From: JAGTVG01 sp963820995
Lineage (GTDB): Bacteria; Bacteroidota; Bacteroidia; Cytophagales; Cyclobacteriaceae
Assembly (NCBI GenBank): GCA_963820995.1
Contig: CAWGCL010000009.1
Location: 570,455-634,454, forward strand
Direction: 5' to 3'
DNA: 64,000 nucleotides
Shown: positions 39,684 through 49,803 of the stretch, piece after piece
How the letters are laid out: each line of letters begins with the position of its first letter
Position numbering within the stretch: position 1 is the first letter of the stretch
Translations under genes and position numbers: made by a program
Notes under the pieces: generated by a model
The model's database searches: none
Seen by the model: the letters and a program-made list of their open reading frames with translations, nothing else
Told to the model about the DNA's origin: nothing

Positions 39684-41519
39684 ATGGATGTATTTAATGA
39701 TTTTTTCAGGATAATTATATTTTTATTCTTGTCAAATTATCTGTTAATTTCCTGTCAATCTATTCCGGACAAGCAGGAATTGAGAGCACGGAATCAACCG
39801 TCAGTACCCGAAGGATGGGTAGAACAACCCTTTATTGAGAGTGCGCCTGAACCTGTCCTTACAGAGGCAGAAAATCAAATGAAATTTCTGCTTTTTTCAC
39901 GACCAGCTATAGAGCCGGTCTATAAAAACACCAAACCACATTCCCATGAACGGGTGAAATTTCTGGAAGCCTTCGCAACTCCGGGTGAATTTGAACCCCT
40001 TACCTTGAGCATATACCCTTCTGATGATCTAAAAGATCTGCGGGTTACAATTTCCGATCTAGTTAGTGGGTCAAATAAAATCGAAAAATCAAATCTAGAC
40101 TTGCGGTTGGTAACCTATTGGAACATACGATATCCATTTTGGGAGACAGAAGGTACGTATAGAAATGTTCCTGAACTTCTGGAAAAAGTGACGGTTAATA
40201 ATGTAAAAAAATCTGAATGTCAAAGATATTGGATCAATGTCCATGTTCCACCAAATGCCAAACCAGGAATTTATAAAGGTGTGGTGAGTATTCTACATGA
40301 CAGAATGAAAGAACCGGTTTCTGTACCTGTCAAATTCAGGGTACTTAATTTTAAATTACTAAAAGATCCTAAAAAACATTTTACGGCATATTTCAATGGA
40401 CCTGAACGGCAATACGGTGCTATGTCTGGTGAATTATATAAGTTCGCCGTTCAAAACGAGTTGCAAGCCATGTTAGATTATGGATTCGACATTGTACCAA
40501 CTGTTTATTTAGAAGGGGATGGAGATCATGTAATTCTCAGCAGCAAAAAGGAGCAACTTTTGGAGAAAATGCTGGAAATGGGTTTTTCAGGGCCGATACC
40601 GGTTTATTCGGGGGGTACGATTAAATCAATTATTGAGAAACACGAAGGAATAATGTATAAACCCCATTGGAAGATAGACCAATTGCCTTCGGATAAATTT
40701 TACTTGAAGATTACAAATGCCTTTGTTGATTTCAGGGAGATGTGGGAAGAAAAAGGCTGGCCAGAATTTTACCTTTGCCCTATTGACGAGGTTGATCCCG
40801 TCGCACGTGAATTTGGTATAAAAGTTTATAAGGCAGTCAAGGATGCAGGAATTAAAACCTATATTACAAAATCATCAACAGCTAAAGATGCTGGAGATTA
40901 TGGTGAGTATGTAGATGCCTGGTGCTCGCAGCCCTATGATGTTTCTTATGAGACAGCAATTACCGGAGATTTCGAGTATTGGAGCTATCCAAACCATAAT
41001 ACTGGTGAAAAAAAGGATCGGCTAATTATGCTAAAAGGAAGTAGGATGACCTATGGATTCGGTTTGTGGCGAAGTGGTTTTACGCTCCTGATCCCCTGGC
41101 ATTGGCGATGGATTACTTCCGACGATCAATTCGAGTACATTCGATCGACTGCTCCTTGCGGTATGAGAATGGATGAAAATGGGAATATTATACCTGCCAT
41201 CTATTGGGAAAGCATCAGGGAAGGTTATGATGATATGCGATATATATACACGCTACAACAGGCGATTGAAGAACGTAGAGGTTCTGACGAATGTGGTGAT
41301 CTAATTGATGAAAGCGAAAAATATTTACAGGAAGTATGGCGCTCAATTAAAGTTCAACAATTATACTTAAAATCTGACATGTGGCATTCCAGAGAGTTCA
41401 ATGCAATCCGATGGAAAATGGCCACGTATATTGCTGAACTTTTAGAATATCCTTCAGTTGTACATGTAACGGCTCCATCTGTACTGAAAAGTATTGAACA
41501 AATGAATACTAATGAATAG
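39684..41519 (+). CDS. DUF4091 (GH123-like) lipoprotein
   Basis: A 611-residue protein with a lipobox (LLISC, Cys24), so it is membrane-anchored unlike the other three DUF4091 proteins here. The N-terminal beta-sandwich includes 'ATPGEFEPLTLSIYPSDDLKDL' and 'YWINVHVPPNAKPGIYKGVV' in segments. The barrel region has 'EFYLCPIDEVDPVAREFG' with Asp368-Glu369. The C-terminus is 'LIPWHWRWITSDDQFEYIRS' and 'WESIREGYDDMRYIYTL'. The DE pair supports N-acetyl-assisted hexosaminidase chemistry. It lies between a DUF4832 protein and an alpha/beta hydrolase, all on the plus strand. Confidence 0.75.
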   Translation: MDVFNDFFRIIIFLFLSNYLLISCQSIPDKQELRARNQPSVPEGWVEQPFIESAPEPVLTEAENQMKFLLFSRPAIEPVYKNTKPHSHERVKFLEAFATPGEFEPLTLSIYPSDDLKDLRVTISDLVSGSNKIEKSNLDLRLVTYWNIRYPFWETEGTYRNVPELLEKVTVNNVKKSECQRYWINVHVPPNAKPGIYKGVVSILHDRMKEPVSVPVKFRVLNFKLLKDPKKHFTAYFNGPERQYGAMSGELYKFAVQNELQAMLDYGFDIVPTVYLEGDGDHVILSSKKEQLLEKMLEMGFSGPIPVYSGGTIKSIIEKHEGIMYKPHWKIDQLPSDKFYLKITNAFVDFREMWEEKGWPEFYLCPIDEVDPVAREFGIKVYKAVKDAGIKTYITKSSTAKDAGDYGEYVDAWCSQPYDVSYETAITGDFEYWSYPNHNTGEKKDRLIMLKGSRMTYGFGLWRSGFTLLIPWHWRWITSDDQFEYIRSTAPCGMRMDENGNIIPAIYWESIREGYDDMRYIYTLQQAIEERRGSDECGDLIDESEKYLQEVWRSIKVQQLYLKSDMWHSREFNAIRWKMATYIAELLEYPSVVHVTAPSVLKSIEQMNTNE

Positions 41520-41539
41520 GCTTCATCTCACTTCCAGTG

Positions 41540-41568
41540 GGAATCAGAGCACGGTGCTGACCGATTCC
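41540..41568. repeat. Two-step inverted repeat between genes
   Basis: GGAATC (41540-41545) pairs with GATTCC (41563-41568), and inside them AGCAC (41548-41552) pairs with GTGCT (41554-41558). It lies 21 bp after the DUF4091 stop. There is no T-run behind it. It could be a weak RNA hairpin protecting or ending the upstream message. Confidence 0.4.
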
Positions 41569-41672
41569 TGAACATAGTGAAGGATTTTCGGAATTGAAAT
41601 TCTTCTCCCAGAGATTGCTGATTAGAGAAAAATGAACTCAGATTAACCTTAATTTATAAAAAATTCAAATCA

Positions 41673-42809
41673 ATGAAAAAATTAATTCCCCAACCCCAAG
41701 TTATCCTATCATTCTTGGTTTTCCTATTGTACTCAGGATGCTTGTCCTCACAAGAAAATACAATTCAGGAAATGCCGGACGAACTGAAGGAAGAGCGCAC
41801 ATTGGAATATAAAGATCAATTAGTGAAATACCTGCAGCACTGGTTAATTGAGGAATATCCGAAGCGGGCTGAAAAAGCCTGGGACCGGGATTATAGTAGT
41901 ATCGATGCCTTCAACAGAAGTGTTGAACCAAATCGTACCAGGTGGAGAGAGATTTTAAATCCTCCTGATTTACGTAAGACAGGCCCTCTTACAAGGAAAC
42001 CGCATGCTTATTTGACCGATATTCAGGCAGAATGGGTTGAACTTCCACTGGGTCCTGTTACAGCACAGGGGATTTTGGTTTTTCCGGAAAATGCAAGCAA
42101 AGACAATCCGGTACCTATTGTAATTGCTCAACACGGGATTGGATCCTATCCAGAATCACCTTTCTCTCTTAACAATGAATTGTATCATGCCTACGCCAGG
42201 GAATTACTAAAGGCGGGTTTTGCTGTCTTGGCACCTATGAATTTAAGATCAATGGGATATCGCAACTACATAGAACGATTGTGCCGCCTCATTGATACAA
42301 CGCTTCCCGGCATTGAGTTAGTTCGTATGCAACATCTTCTGGATGTTGTCCTTGCCGACCCAAGGATAGATCCAGAACGTGTGGGGATGTGGGGTCTTTC
42401 GCTTGGCGGTATGGCTACTATGTTCTGGATGCCATTGGAACCTCGTATTAAAGCTGGTGTAGTGAGTGCCTGGTTCAATCAAAGGCGCAATAAAATGGCA
42501 CTTCCGGACGACCGATATGTCAGTTTTATGGTCGTTGATGAGGAGCATGCCTTTTTCAGGGGCTGGTTGACGGAGTTTTCCGATCATGACGTCGTATCCC
42601 TGATTTGTCCACGTCCCTTGCTGATCCATCATGGTAAAAGTGACCGGATCGCTTACTGGCCACAGGTTATTGAAGAGTTTAATATAGCCAGGACTCATTA
42701 TGAGAAATTAAAAATCGCGGATCGGATAGAAATAGAAATCTTCGAAGGAGGGCATGAAGCGAGGATCGAGACAGGTATTCCTTTTCTGGTGAACTGGTTA
42801 AAACCCTGA
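41673..42809 (+). CDS. Alpha/beta hydrolase lipoprotein, esterase-like
   Basis: A 378-residue protein with a lipobox (LYSGC, Cys23). The alpha/beta-hydrolase core shows the oxyanion loop 'VIAQHGIGSYPE', the nucleophile elbow 'VGMWGLSLGGMATMFW' (GxSxG), an acid region 'HHGKSDRIAYWPQV' and the final His in 'IFEGGHEARIETG'. It resembles dienelactone-hydrolase/acetyl-xylan-esterase-type proteins in sugar loci, which remove acetyl or other ester groups from glycans. The substrate is inferred from context. Confidence 0.75.
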   Translation: MKKLIPQPQVILSFLVFLLYSGCLSSQENTIQEMPDELKEERTLEYKDQLVKYLQHWLIEEYPKRAEKAWDRDYSSIDAFNRSVEPNRTRWREILNPPDLRKTGPLTRKPHAYLTDIQAEWVELPLGPVTAQGILVFPENASKDNPVPIVIAQHGIGSYPESPFSLNNELYHAYARELLKAGFAVLAPMNLRSMGYRNYIERLCRLIDTTLPGIELVRMQHLLDVVLADPRIDPERVGMWGLSLGGMATMFWMPLEPRIKAGVVSAWFNQRRNKMALPDDRYVSFMVVDEEHAFFRGWLTEFSDHDVVSLICPRPLLIHHGKSDRIAYWPQVIEEFNIARTHYEKLKIADRIEIEIFEGGHEARIETGIPFLVNWLKP

Positions 42810-42973
42810 TCATTCTAAAGATTTAATAATGTTTAGTATTATTGAAGATCATTGATCTGCCCTGTGTAGTCAGGGATTTCATCTGATCGGTGAGAGTATA
42901 AATATACATATGAAATCAGTCCCGGGGTAGCGGACGGATTTTTAAATGCAGGTTAAATTTTTTCACAAATTCT

Positions 42974-45604
42974 ATGCAAACTAAAAACTCTAAACAGATG
43001 ATACGGAATTTTTTGTTTAAAGCAACTTTTTATACGTCGCTGGTATCCATGATTTCTTATTCCGGCTGTACAGAAAATGAAAGTAATGAGGTTTCCTCTG
43101 CAATAGATCTGAATGGCATCACAGAATTTTTACCCTATTCAGGGATACAGCCGGAATTGGTAGAAGGTGCCCACGGAGAAAAGATAACAGGGCCGCCTGT
43201 ATTACGTCATGCATATCTCGTGGCACCCAATATTCTTGCACTTACAATTGATGAATTTAGTTTTGTAAGAAAAGGATCTTCACCTTATCAACCCGAACCA
43301 GAAGATAAAGTTACATTTCATGGAGAGCAAATCATCCGGAAGGTATGGGATGAGGCGGGGATTACACCATTTCTTAGTGATTCGGATGGTGACCGGGAAA
43401 CCATCGGCCATCATCGGTTCGTTTACCGGGATGAAAAACCCCTGGGGCACCTGGTAGGCAGAGAAGGAAAGCTTCTTTGGTCTGTGGAACCGGTATTGGG
43501 AGAATCATGGGGCCGGATAAAGAAAGAAGATCCGCTTTCTGTCAAAGCCTCTTTTACAGGATCCGAAGATGAAAAGGCCACCATCATTCCAAAGGCGGTC
43601 TATCGCAAAAGCAAACCTCATGGTAAAAGTAATGCTGGTCCGGGATATGGTTCTCATTTATGTTATCAGCACCAGATATACCTTCATTTTGATGAATCAC
43701 TGCCTATCGGTCAAAAGGTTTCTCTTGATCTTTCCGACCTTGGTCTTGAACAACAAACTGCCACCGTCCTCCTGGATGATAGGCATTTACGGACGGAAGC
43801 AATTCAAGTAAGCCAGGCAGGCTATCATCCGGGGCAGCCTGTTAAGTTCGGCTTTCTTTCAACCTGGATGGGGCCAGGCGGTGTTGTGGATTATAGCCAG
43901 GTTAAAACCTTTTCTGTGATAGAAGAAAGTAGTGGAAAGGTCGTCTTGGAAGGTAAGCCGCAATGTATCTACGTTCCCGGGGAACCGGATTATACAACGG
44001 AGGAAAATGGGCCGGTCAGCCTTACCAGAACGTATGTATATGTCCTGGACTTTTCTTCATTGACCAGGCCGGGAAATTACCGGATTCATGTACCGGGCCA
44101 CGGTGTTTCATTTCCTTTCCCTGTTAGTCGGAATATCTGGGACCAATCGGCACGGCTTCAGATGATGGGTTTTTACCACCAGCGGAGTGGCATGCCTCTG
44201 GGCCCCCCTGCCTCTAATTGGTTAAGACCAAGAAATTTCCATCCGGATGACCGCTATATTCACGATGTTGACCGCTCGGTTTATTTTGACCGGGACCAAT
44301 ACAGTGAAGGTCAGTGGCAAGCCAGCAACCCTTTTATACGGTTGCAGAAGAGTATGTTATTGGATACAAATCTTCCCGAAGCCTATGGTGGCTGGGCAGA
44401 CGCCGCTGATTACGACCGCAGGGTGCCTCATTTACGTGCCGTTATGGCGATGTTATTCCTGTATGAGGTTAACTCCGGATATTTTGAAAAATGGTCATTG
44501 CCTTTACCGGAAGCGGAAAGTTCTAATAATATTCCAGATATCCTTGACGAAGCTTTGTGGTGTACCGAGTTATTCCGTCGCACCCAGCTTGAGAATGGCG
44601 AAGTTATCGAAGGTGTAGAAAGCGTTGCACACCCAAAAAGGGGGGAATCATCCTGGCTGGATTCACAACCAACATCCATTAAACCAGGTACTCCGGCTGT
44701 AGCTTATAAATGGGCTGGTGTGGCTGCTAGAATGTCCATGGCCTTGCTTTCCTATGATACGGTTATGGCTGAGAAGTACAAAACCAGTGCTTTGAGGGCC
44801 ATGGCCTGGGCAGATGACAATCTTGATCATCCATTTTACCAGGATTTTCAGCCCAGTACAGATGATATGATGAATGCGGGAGTCTATCTTTTCCAGCTTA
44901 CCGGTGATCCGGCATGGCATGATCTTTTTGTAGAGGGTTGGGGGAACCCGGATGGATCATCAGGATCCTTAAACCGGTATAATCCCTATCCAGTACTGAG
45001 CTATGCGCTCATGTCCTCCGAAGATGCGGATAAGGACCTGCAACAAAAGATTCAAAATAATATTATATCATATGCTGAAATACTGCTGGAAGGGATGAAT
45101 GAAAACAGTGCATTCTTGCTTCGGCCCAGGGGGCAGCGGGTGAATTTCAGTATTGTGGAACAGTTGGGTTCAGAGTATCTGATTGGAGCACATATTTTAT
45201 CCGGTGAAGAACAATTTCTTGAAGGATTATTAAAATGCAGCCTTTTCTCGATGGGAGCAAACCCTCTGAACCTGTGCTATATTACCGGAATGGGTCAACG
45301 CTTTATCGAACCGTTTTACCTGGATTATGAATATACAGGTTTGCCTATACCAGCAGGAATCCCGGCATATGGGCCCGTAAGGCTGGATAATCCATTGCCT
45401 CCGGATAATGTATGGGGCTGGCATGAACGCCGAGCCAAAGGATATGCTAATGCATTAAAGCCATCAGATATTCGCGATTGGCCTCTTGTGGAACTGTACT
45501 TCAGGTATGTTGGCTATCCCGCAATGAATGAGTATACTATTCAACAGGGTATGAGGGAGCAATTGACCCGTTGGGCCTACCTGGGGCAATATTTTCAACA
45601 GTAA
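42974..45604 (+). CDS. GH9 family glycoside hydrolase lipoprotein
   Basis: An 876-residue protein with a lipobox-like motif (SYSGC, Cys32). An N-terminal region is followed by the cellulase Ig-like domain ('VSQAGYHPGQPVKFGFLS', 'LDFSSLTRPGNYRIHVPGHG' in segments). The (alpha/alpha)6 domain of GH9 then has 'AYGGWADAADYDRRVPHLRA', the usual catalytic-Asp segment, 'NIPDILDEALWCTELF', and the C-terminal 'YPAMNEYTIQQ' with the likely acid Glu. GH9 is best known for endoglucanases but also includes exo-beta-glucosaminidases, which would suit an amino-sugar locus. Substrate undecided. Confidence 0.8.
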   Translation: MQTKNSKQMIRNFLFKATFYTSLVSMISYSGCTENESNEVSSAIDLNGITEFLPYSGIQPELVEGAHGEKITGPPVLRHAYLVAPNILALTIDEFSFVRKGSSPYQPEPEDKVTFHGEQIIRKVWDEAGITPFLSDSDGDRETIGHHRFVYRDEKPLGHLVGREGKLLWSVEPVLGESWGRIKKEDPLSVKASFTGSEDEKATIIPKAVYRKSKPHGKSNAGPGYGSHLCYQHQIYLHFDESLPIGQKVSLDLSDLGLEQQTATVLLDDRHLRTEAIQVSQAGYHPGQPVKFGFLSTWMGPGGVVDYSQVKTFSVIEESSGKVVLEGKPQCIYVPGEPDYTTEENGPVSLTRTYVYVLDFSSLTRPGNYRIHVPGHGVSFPFPVSRNIWDQSARLQMMGFYHQRSGMPLGPPASNWLRPRNFHPDDRYIHDVDRSVYFDRDQYSEGQWQASNPFIRLQKSMLLDTNLPEAYGGWADAADYDRRVPHLRAVMAMLFLYEVNSGYFEKWSLPLPEAESSNNIPDILDEALWCTELFRRTQLENGEVIEGVESVAHPKRGESSWLDSQPTSIKPGTPAVAYKWAGVAARMSMALLSYDTVMAEKYKTSALRAMAWADDNLDHPFYQDFQPSTDDMMNAGVYLFQLTGDPAWHDLFVEGWGNPDGSSGSLNRYNPYPVLSYALMSSEDADKDLQQKIQNNIISYAEILLEGMNENSAFLLRPRGQRVNFSIVEQLGSEYLIGAHILSGEEQFLEGLLKCSLFSMGANPLNLCYITGMGQRFIEPFYLDYEYTGLPIPAGIPAYGPVRLDNPLPPDNVWGWHERRAKGYANALKPSDIRDWPLVELYFRYVGYPAMNEYTIQQGMREQLTRWAYLGQYFQQ

Positions 45605-45679
45605 TCAATTCTAAAGGGCTGCTGTCCCATAACCTGACAACAGAGAAAAAGATCATAGAAAGCCTAATGTTTTTGCTCT

Positions 45680-47440
45680 TTATTTTCGCTTTATAATTTC
45701 TTTTATGATGCTTTCTCTGGCCTCATCAATTGCATTCGGATCACGTGTAAAATCCCTGATGCCACGGCATACTGATTCAACGATCTTGTCAGCTTCTTTC
45801 TCTCCTCCCATTTCTTTGAGCATATTCATTAACTCCAACTCCTCCTGGCCTTCCCGCAGCAATTCAAGACGTATTGAACTGACAGGACCGTATACGTTAT
45901 CCTGCCCTGTATAGGTTTTTGCCAGGTTGCCCGGATAGATCAAAGAGCCTTCACCGGTCAACGGGTCGTTGCATTCAGACCACTTCCAGGTTACCGGATC
46001 CATCCAGGGATCTTTTACTTCCCGCCACCAGGTAGTTGTCCAGTACAGGATTCCTCCAAGCTTATACCGCCAGGTGATCCAGGAAACCATCCGGGAGTCT
46101 GCCGCTTCTCGGTCAATAAAATAATTCGGTTGGGGATATTCCTGATCACAACTGATATACCATATCACCTTTTCACCAGCCTCAAGTCGCTCATTTACGG
46201 CCTTCACATGCTCATCATATGCCAGATAGTTACCATGTATGATCCAATAATTGGCAAATCCAACAAATGATCCCCATTCCGGATTTTCGGGTAGCGGTTG
46301 TTCTGTTACCATGAAATTAACCTTCGGATCGACCTCCTTCACCAATGTGGCCCATCTTCTAATGGCTTCATATTCATCTGCTGTACGGGGTTCGTCTACC
46401 GGACAGAGGAATGCCAGCTTATCATACCAGCCATTTTCAGTAGCGTAAGCTATGATCTGATCAATATATTGTTTGACATATTTCTTGTATTCCTCAGAAA
46501 AAGGCTTTTCTCCTGATTCATGTGGTATGCCAGGTGGTTCAGCATCAATCTGGAAAAAACTTAAGCCCTTTTCCAGGAAGAATTTTTCCATGCTGTCGTC
46601 GGTCCAGCTGAGTTTATAATCGCCATTTACAACTTTCCCTTCCAGACCATAAGATAAAAGGTATCTGGGATCTATCCTGCTGTCCAAGGCCTGTTCCAGG
46701 TATTTGTAATAAAGGGCATTGAATTCAGGGCTTTCTCTATCCAGATCATGGGCCCTGGCTACATCATTAGGCCCAATTCGCATCAAAGCAGGGAAATGCC
46801 TTTCAGATGGTAATGTGATATCTACTACTTCCAGGTCAATGTTGATATTTCCTAATTCTCCGTCATCCGAGAGGACAGTAATAGAACCTTTGTAGATCCC
46901 TGCTGCCTGATCCCGAGGTATAAAAATATCCACCCAGATGGGTTGGTTCCTGAGTTCTAGAGGTCTGCCCCGGTTGTCTGAACGGATATCGAAAGATTGG
47001 GTAAGAGGTGCAAGAGCATCCGGCCACCAGCCATATTCCCCATGAGTGCCGGATGGTGCATACACTTTGATGATATGCTCGAAATATAGTTGAATGTTTT
47101 CTTCTGATAAAATATCATTCCCGTTTTTCATGGAGGTCTTTTTTAAAGTAACTCCAAACACGTTCACCTGGTCAGCGGTAACAACAATTTGAAAAGGGAC
47201 ATGTTCTCCTTTGACCCCAGTGATTTTGACGGTATTTGCCGACTCGTCCCAGATCCTGTCATGGGGTAGCTTTGATCTGTTTTCACGCTGAACCTTTTCG
47301 GTGCTACCGGTAGCCCATATCCGGGTCTGGGTTAAAGCATTGTTTGAGGTTATAAAACATATCAATATGCCTGATAATAAGTATTTTATTATTTTTTTCA
47401 TGGTAATAATCTGCTTTTTCATTATAAAATTCCTCTTCAT
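45680..47440 (-). CDS. DUF4091 (GH123-like) glycoside hydrolase
   Basis: A 586-residue exported protein. The start at 47440 leaves an odd N-region; Met14 (47401) gives a better signal peptide ('KKIIKYLLSGILICFI', cleavage near 'NALTQ'). It is a beta-sandwich followed by a barrel with 'LAFLCPVDEPRTADEYEAI', Asp349-Glu350 being the tandem catalytic pair. The DUF4091 C-terminus has 'YWTTTWWREVKDPWMDPVTW' and 'GSLIYPGNLAKTY', then 'SIRLELLREGQEELELMNML'. It runs opposite to the surrounding genes, is convergent with GH9 and divergent from GH5. Confidence 0.77.
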   Translation of the reverse strand: MKRNFIMKKQIITMKKIIKYLLSGILICFITSNNALTQTRIWATGSTEKVQRENRSKLPHDRIWDESANTVKITGVKGEHVPFQIVVTADQVNVFGVTLKKTSMKNGNDILSEENIQLYFEHIIKVYAPSGTHGEYGWWPDALAPLTQSFDIRSDNRGRPLELRNQPIWVDIFIPRDQAAGIYKGSITVLSDDGELGNINIDLEVVDITLPSERHFPALMRIGPNDVARAHDLDRESPEFNALYYKYLEQALDSRIDPRYLLSYGLEGKVVNGDYKLSWTDDSMEKFFLEKGLSFFQIDAEPPGIPHESGEKPFSEEYKKYVKQYIDQIIAYATENGWYDKLAFLCPVDEPRTADEYEAIRRWATLVKEVDPKVNFMVTEQPLPENPEWGSFVGFANYWIIHGNYLAYDEHVKAVNERLEAGEKVIWYISCDQEYPQPNYFIDREAADSRMVSWITWRYKLGGILYWTTTWWREVKDPWMDPVTWKWSECNDPLTGEGSLIYPGNLAKTYTGQDNVYGPVSSIRLELLREGQEELELMNMLKEMGGEKEADKIVESVCRGIRDFTRDPNAIDEARESIIKEIIKRK

Positions 47441-47653
47441 TCAATTTAAAGAATATTTATCTTGCTTCAAAGAATATAACCTCATAAGAATCACCTATTT
47501 AAATATTTTTTTGTTTCTAATTATTAATATTATCTTAGATGGTAAGGCTGTTGATCCGTCGGGAACAGCCAATATAAAGGATCAATTTGTGTTGTTAAGG
47601 GGATGTAAAAGTACTGTCGAAATTGACTTTTATCTGTTCAAAAAATAACAACA

Positions 47654-48833
47654 ATGAATAAAAATTTAGCAGTCCTATTAATATACATTTTATCTTGCAA
47701 TGGTTCTGTAATTTATGGTCAGAATGACTTTTGGAATACTCAAAGAAAAGGAGGTAATTGTTTTAACGAGGTAATGACCGAACAGTGGTTCTTTGATGCT
47801 AAGGAATTGGGTCTGGAATGGGTCCGTCTTGCTTATGATAAATGGGAATCAGAGGAGCGTGATTTTCTAGTTGGGAATGCTTCTGATTATAAAGGTCTAG
47901 TGGAAAAAGACCTGAATCAGTTAAAAGAAGCTGTAGAATGGGCGGACAAAATACAGCATCCAATTAGTAATATCACCATTGAGTTTGCCAGGGAGCAGAT
48001 ACCGGCAAAATAATGGCAACAAACCGGATTCAAGATTGTGGACTGATTACAAATATCAGGACATGGCGATTCAATTTTGGATTGACCTGGCCAATGAACT
48101 TAAGGGCTATGATCATGTGGCTTATAATCTGATTAACGAACCTTTTCCAGAACTGGGTGCCGGAGTTAAGGAACATTACAGTCCTGGTGATGTTTCTGAA
48201 TTTATCGTATGGTACAATAAGATAGAAGATACACCAAGGGATATTTACATGTTTTATTCAAAGATCATTAAAGAGATCAGGAAAGTTGATGCCGATAAAA
48301 TGATCATGTTGGATGCCGGATGGTATGGCCAACCAGGTGCCTTCTGCTACTGGCCATCAGCTTTTAAAGATCGAAACATTCTATATTCATTTCATATGTA
48401 CGAGCCCTATGAATTCACTTCCAATAAAAATTTTAAAGAAAAGAATAATTATGTTTATCCGGGAAGGGTTCCATTCGGGAAGGATACTATATATTGGGAT
48501 AAGAATACAACGGAATTATACTTTCAACCTTTTTTCAAATGGATGGATGAAAATGATATTCCAATCAATCGCATCGTATGTGGAGAGTTTGGTTGTATGC
48601 GAAAGAATGAAGGGGCTGCAGAGTACCTGCAGGATATTATTAATTTCCTGAATCAGTATGGATTTCATTGGGCATTTTACTCTTTCCGGGAAGATGCCTG
48701 GGACGGTTATGACTATGAACTAGGAGCTGAAGGTCTGGGATGGAAATACTGGGAAGCTAAGGAAAAGGGAGAAAATCCTCCATTACCAAGAAAGGACAAT
48801 GAGTTGTTTGATGTAATTAAACAGCAGTTTTAA
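47654..48833 (+). CDS. GH5 family glycoside hydrolase, frame interrupted once
   Basis: A conceptual protein of about 393 residues with a signal peptide ('VLLIYILSCNGSVIYGQ'). The first frame stops at 48013. Removing one base near 47966 gives 'HPIVISPLSLPGSRYRQNN', the usual third-strand motif, and restores the frame to 48833. GH5 active-site features are present: 'YNLINEPFPE' with the acid/base Glu codon at 48138-48140, 'YSFHMYEPYEFT', and 'VCGEFGC' with the nucleophile Glu codon at 48585-48587. It probably cleaves a beta-linked glycan. The subfamily cannot be assigned by eye. The gene stands alone between two minus-strand units. Confidence 0.82.
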
Positions 48834-48926
48834 ACGAGCAGTATTTTTGCATTCAATATTCCAAACAATTGATAATTTAATGAGGTCAATACCGTAGGTT
48901 AAAAATCCATTATCGGTCGTTCATGA

Positions 48927-49790
48927 CTAAAATATTTCCAATAATTCTTTGGCTACCTTTCGTGCCAATTCCATGTCAGGGAGAACCAGGTCCGGGAGCC
49001 GGCTAAAAGGGATCATTTCCACGGTAAGAGGACCTTTATAATTGATCGATTTCAGAGCATTTTTAATTTTCTCGTAATCAAGGTCACCTTCTTTCAGACT
49101 TTCGCCAAAGCCATGCAAGACACCCCCACAATCAGAGCGCTCAAAATTCTTAACATGTATGGCTTTAATATGCTCACCTAAGAGGGTAATCCAATGTTCA
49201 GGATATCCATTGATGAGGGCATTACCCAGGTCCAGGTAAGATCCTATCCTTGGAGAATTCAACTTTTCAATAAACATCTTCAATTCCATCGGCGACAGAA
49301 GGAATTTATTCCACACATTTTCTATGCCAATATTGACTCCTTTTTCTTCAGCTAAAGGAGCCAGTTCTTTCAATGATGCAAAAGCATAATCCCAGACTTC
49401 CTGATAGGGGATAACAGGCCGGCTTTCATCCCAGGCTACATCTACGGCTCCAGGTATCAATAAGATCGTTTCGGTACCAAGATTTGCTGCGGTATTGATA
49501 TACTTTTTAGAAAAGTCCATGGCTTTTTTCCTTTCATTTTCATCGGGTGAGGCAATCGAACATCCCCAATAAAAACCGCTGGCCATGGTTTTAAGTCCAA
49601 TCCTTTTTTCATCAGCATATTTTTTGATCGTTTTGCATTCTTCCTCAGTAATATCTTCATTGATAGATTCTCCAAAGGTCAATTCTATGCCGTCGAGGCC
49701 CATATCCGCAGCATCGTCAATTGCTTGCTTTGGTTCTTTTTCCCCAGCAAAACCACCTAAAACCCAGTAGTTAATGGCTTTATAGTACAT
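48927..49790 (-). CDS. Sugar phosphate isomerase/epimerase (AP-endonuclease-2 TIM barrel)
   Basis: A 287-residue cytoplasmic protein without a signal. Metal ligands of the family are seen in 'NIGIENVWNKF' (Glu), 'SYLDLGNALING' (Asp), 'IKAIHVKNFERS' (His) and 'PLTVEMIPF' (Glu). Such enzymes isomerise or epimerise sugars, or act in inositol and 3-keto-sugar pathways. It is 13 bp downstream of the Gfo/Idh/MocA gene at 49804, a pairing that suggests a dehydrogenase followed by an isomerase acting on the keto product. Confidence 0.85.
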   Translation of the reverse strand: MYYKAINYWVLGGFAGEKEPKQAIDDAADMGLDGIELTFGESINEDITEEECKTIKKYADEKRIGLKTMASGFYWGCSIASPDENERKKAMDFSKKYINTAANLGTETILLIPGAVDVAWDESRPVIPYQEVWDYAFASLKELAPLAEEKGVNIGIENVWNKFLLSPMELKMFIEKLNSPRIGSYLDLGNALINGYPEHWITLLGEHIKAIHVKNFERSDCGGVLHGFGESLKEGDLDYEKIKNALKSINYKGPLTVEMIPFSRLPDLVLPDMELARKVAKELLEIF

Positions 49791-49803
49791 ATCTGTATTC
49801 TGT

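Noticed and set aside
47301..47648. Open frame of 115 codons on the plus strand upstream of the GH5 gene
   Set aside because: It overlaps the start of the well-supported minus-strand DUF4091 gene and its composition is that of AT-rich intergenic DNA.
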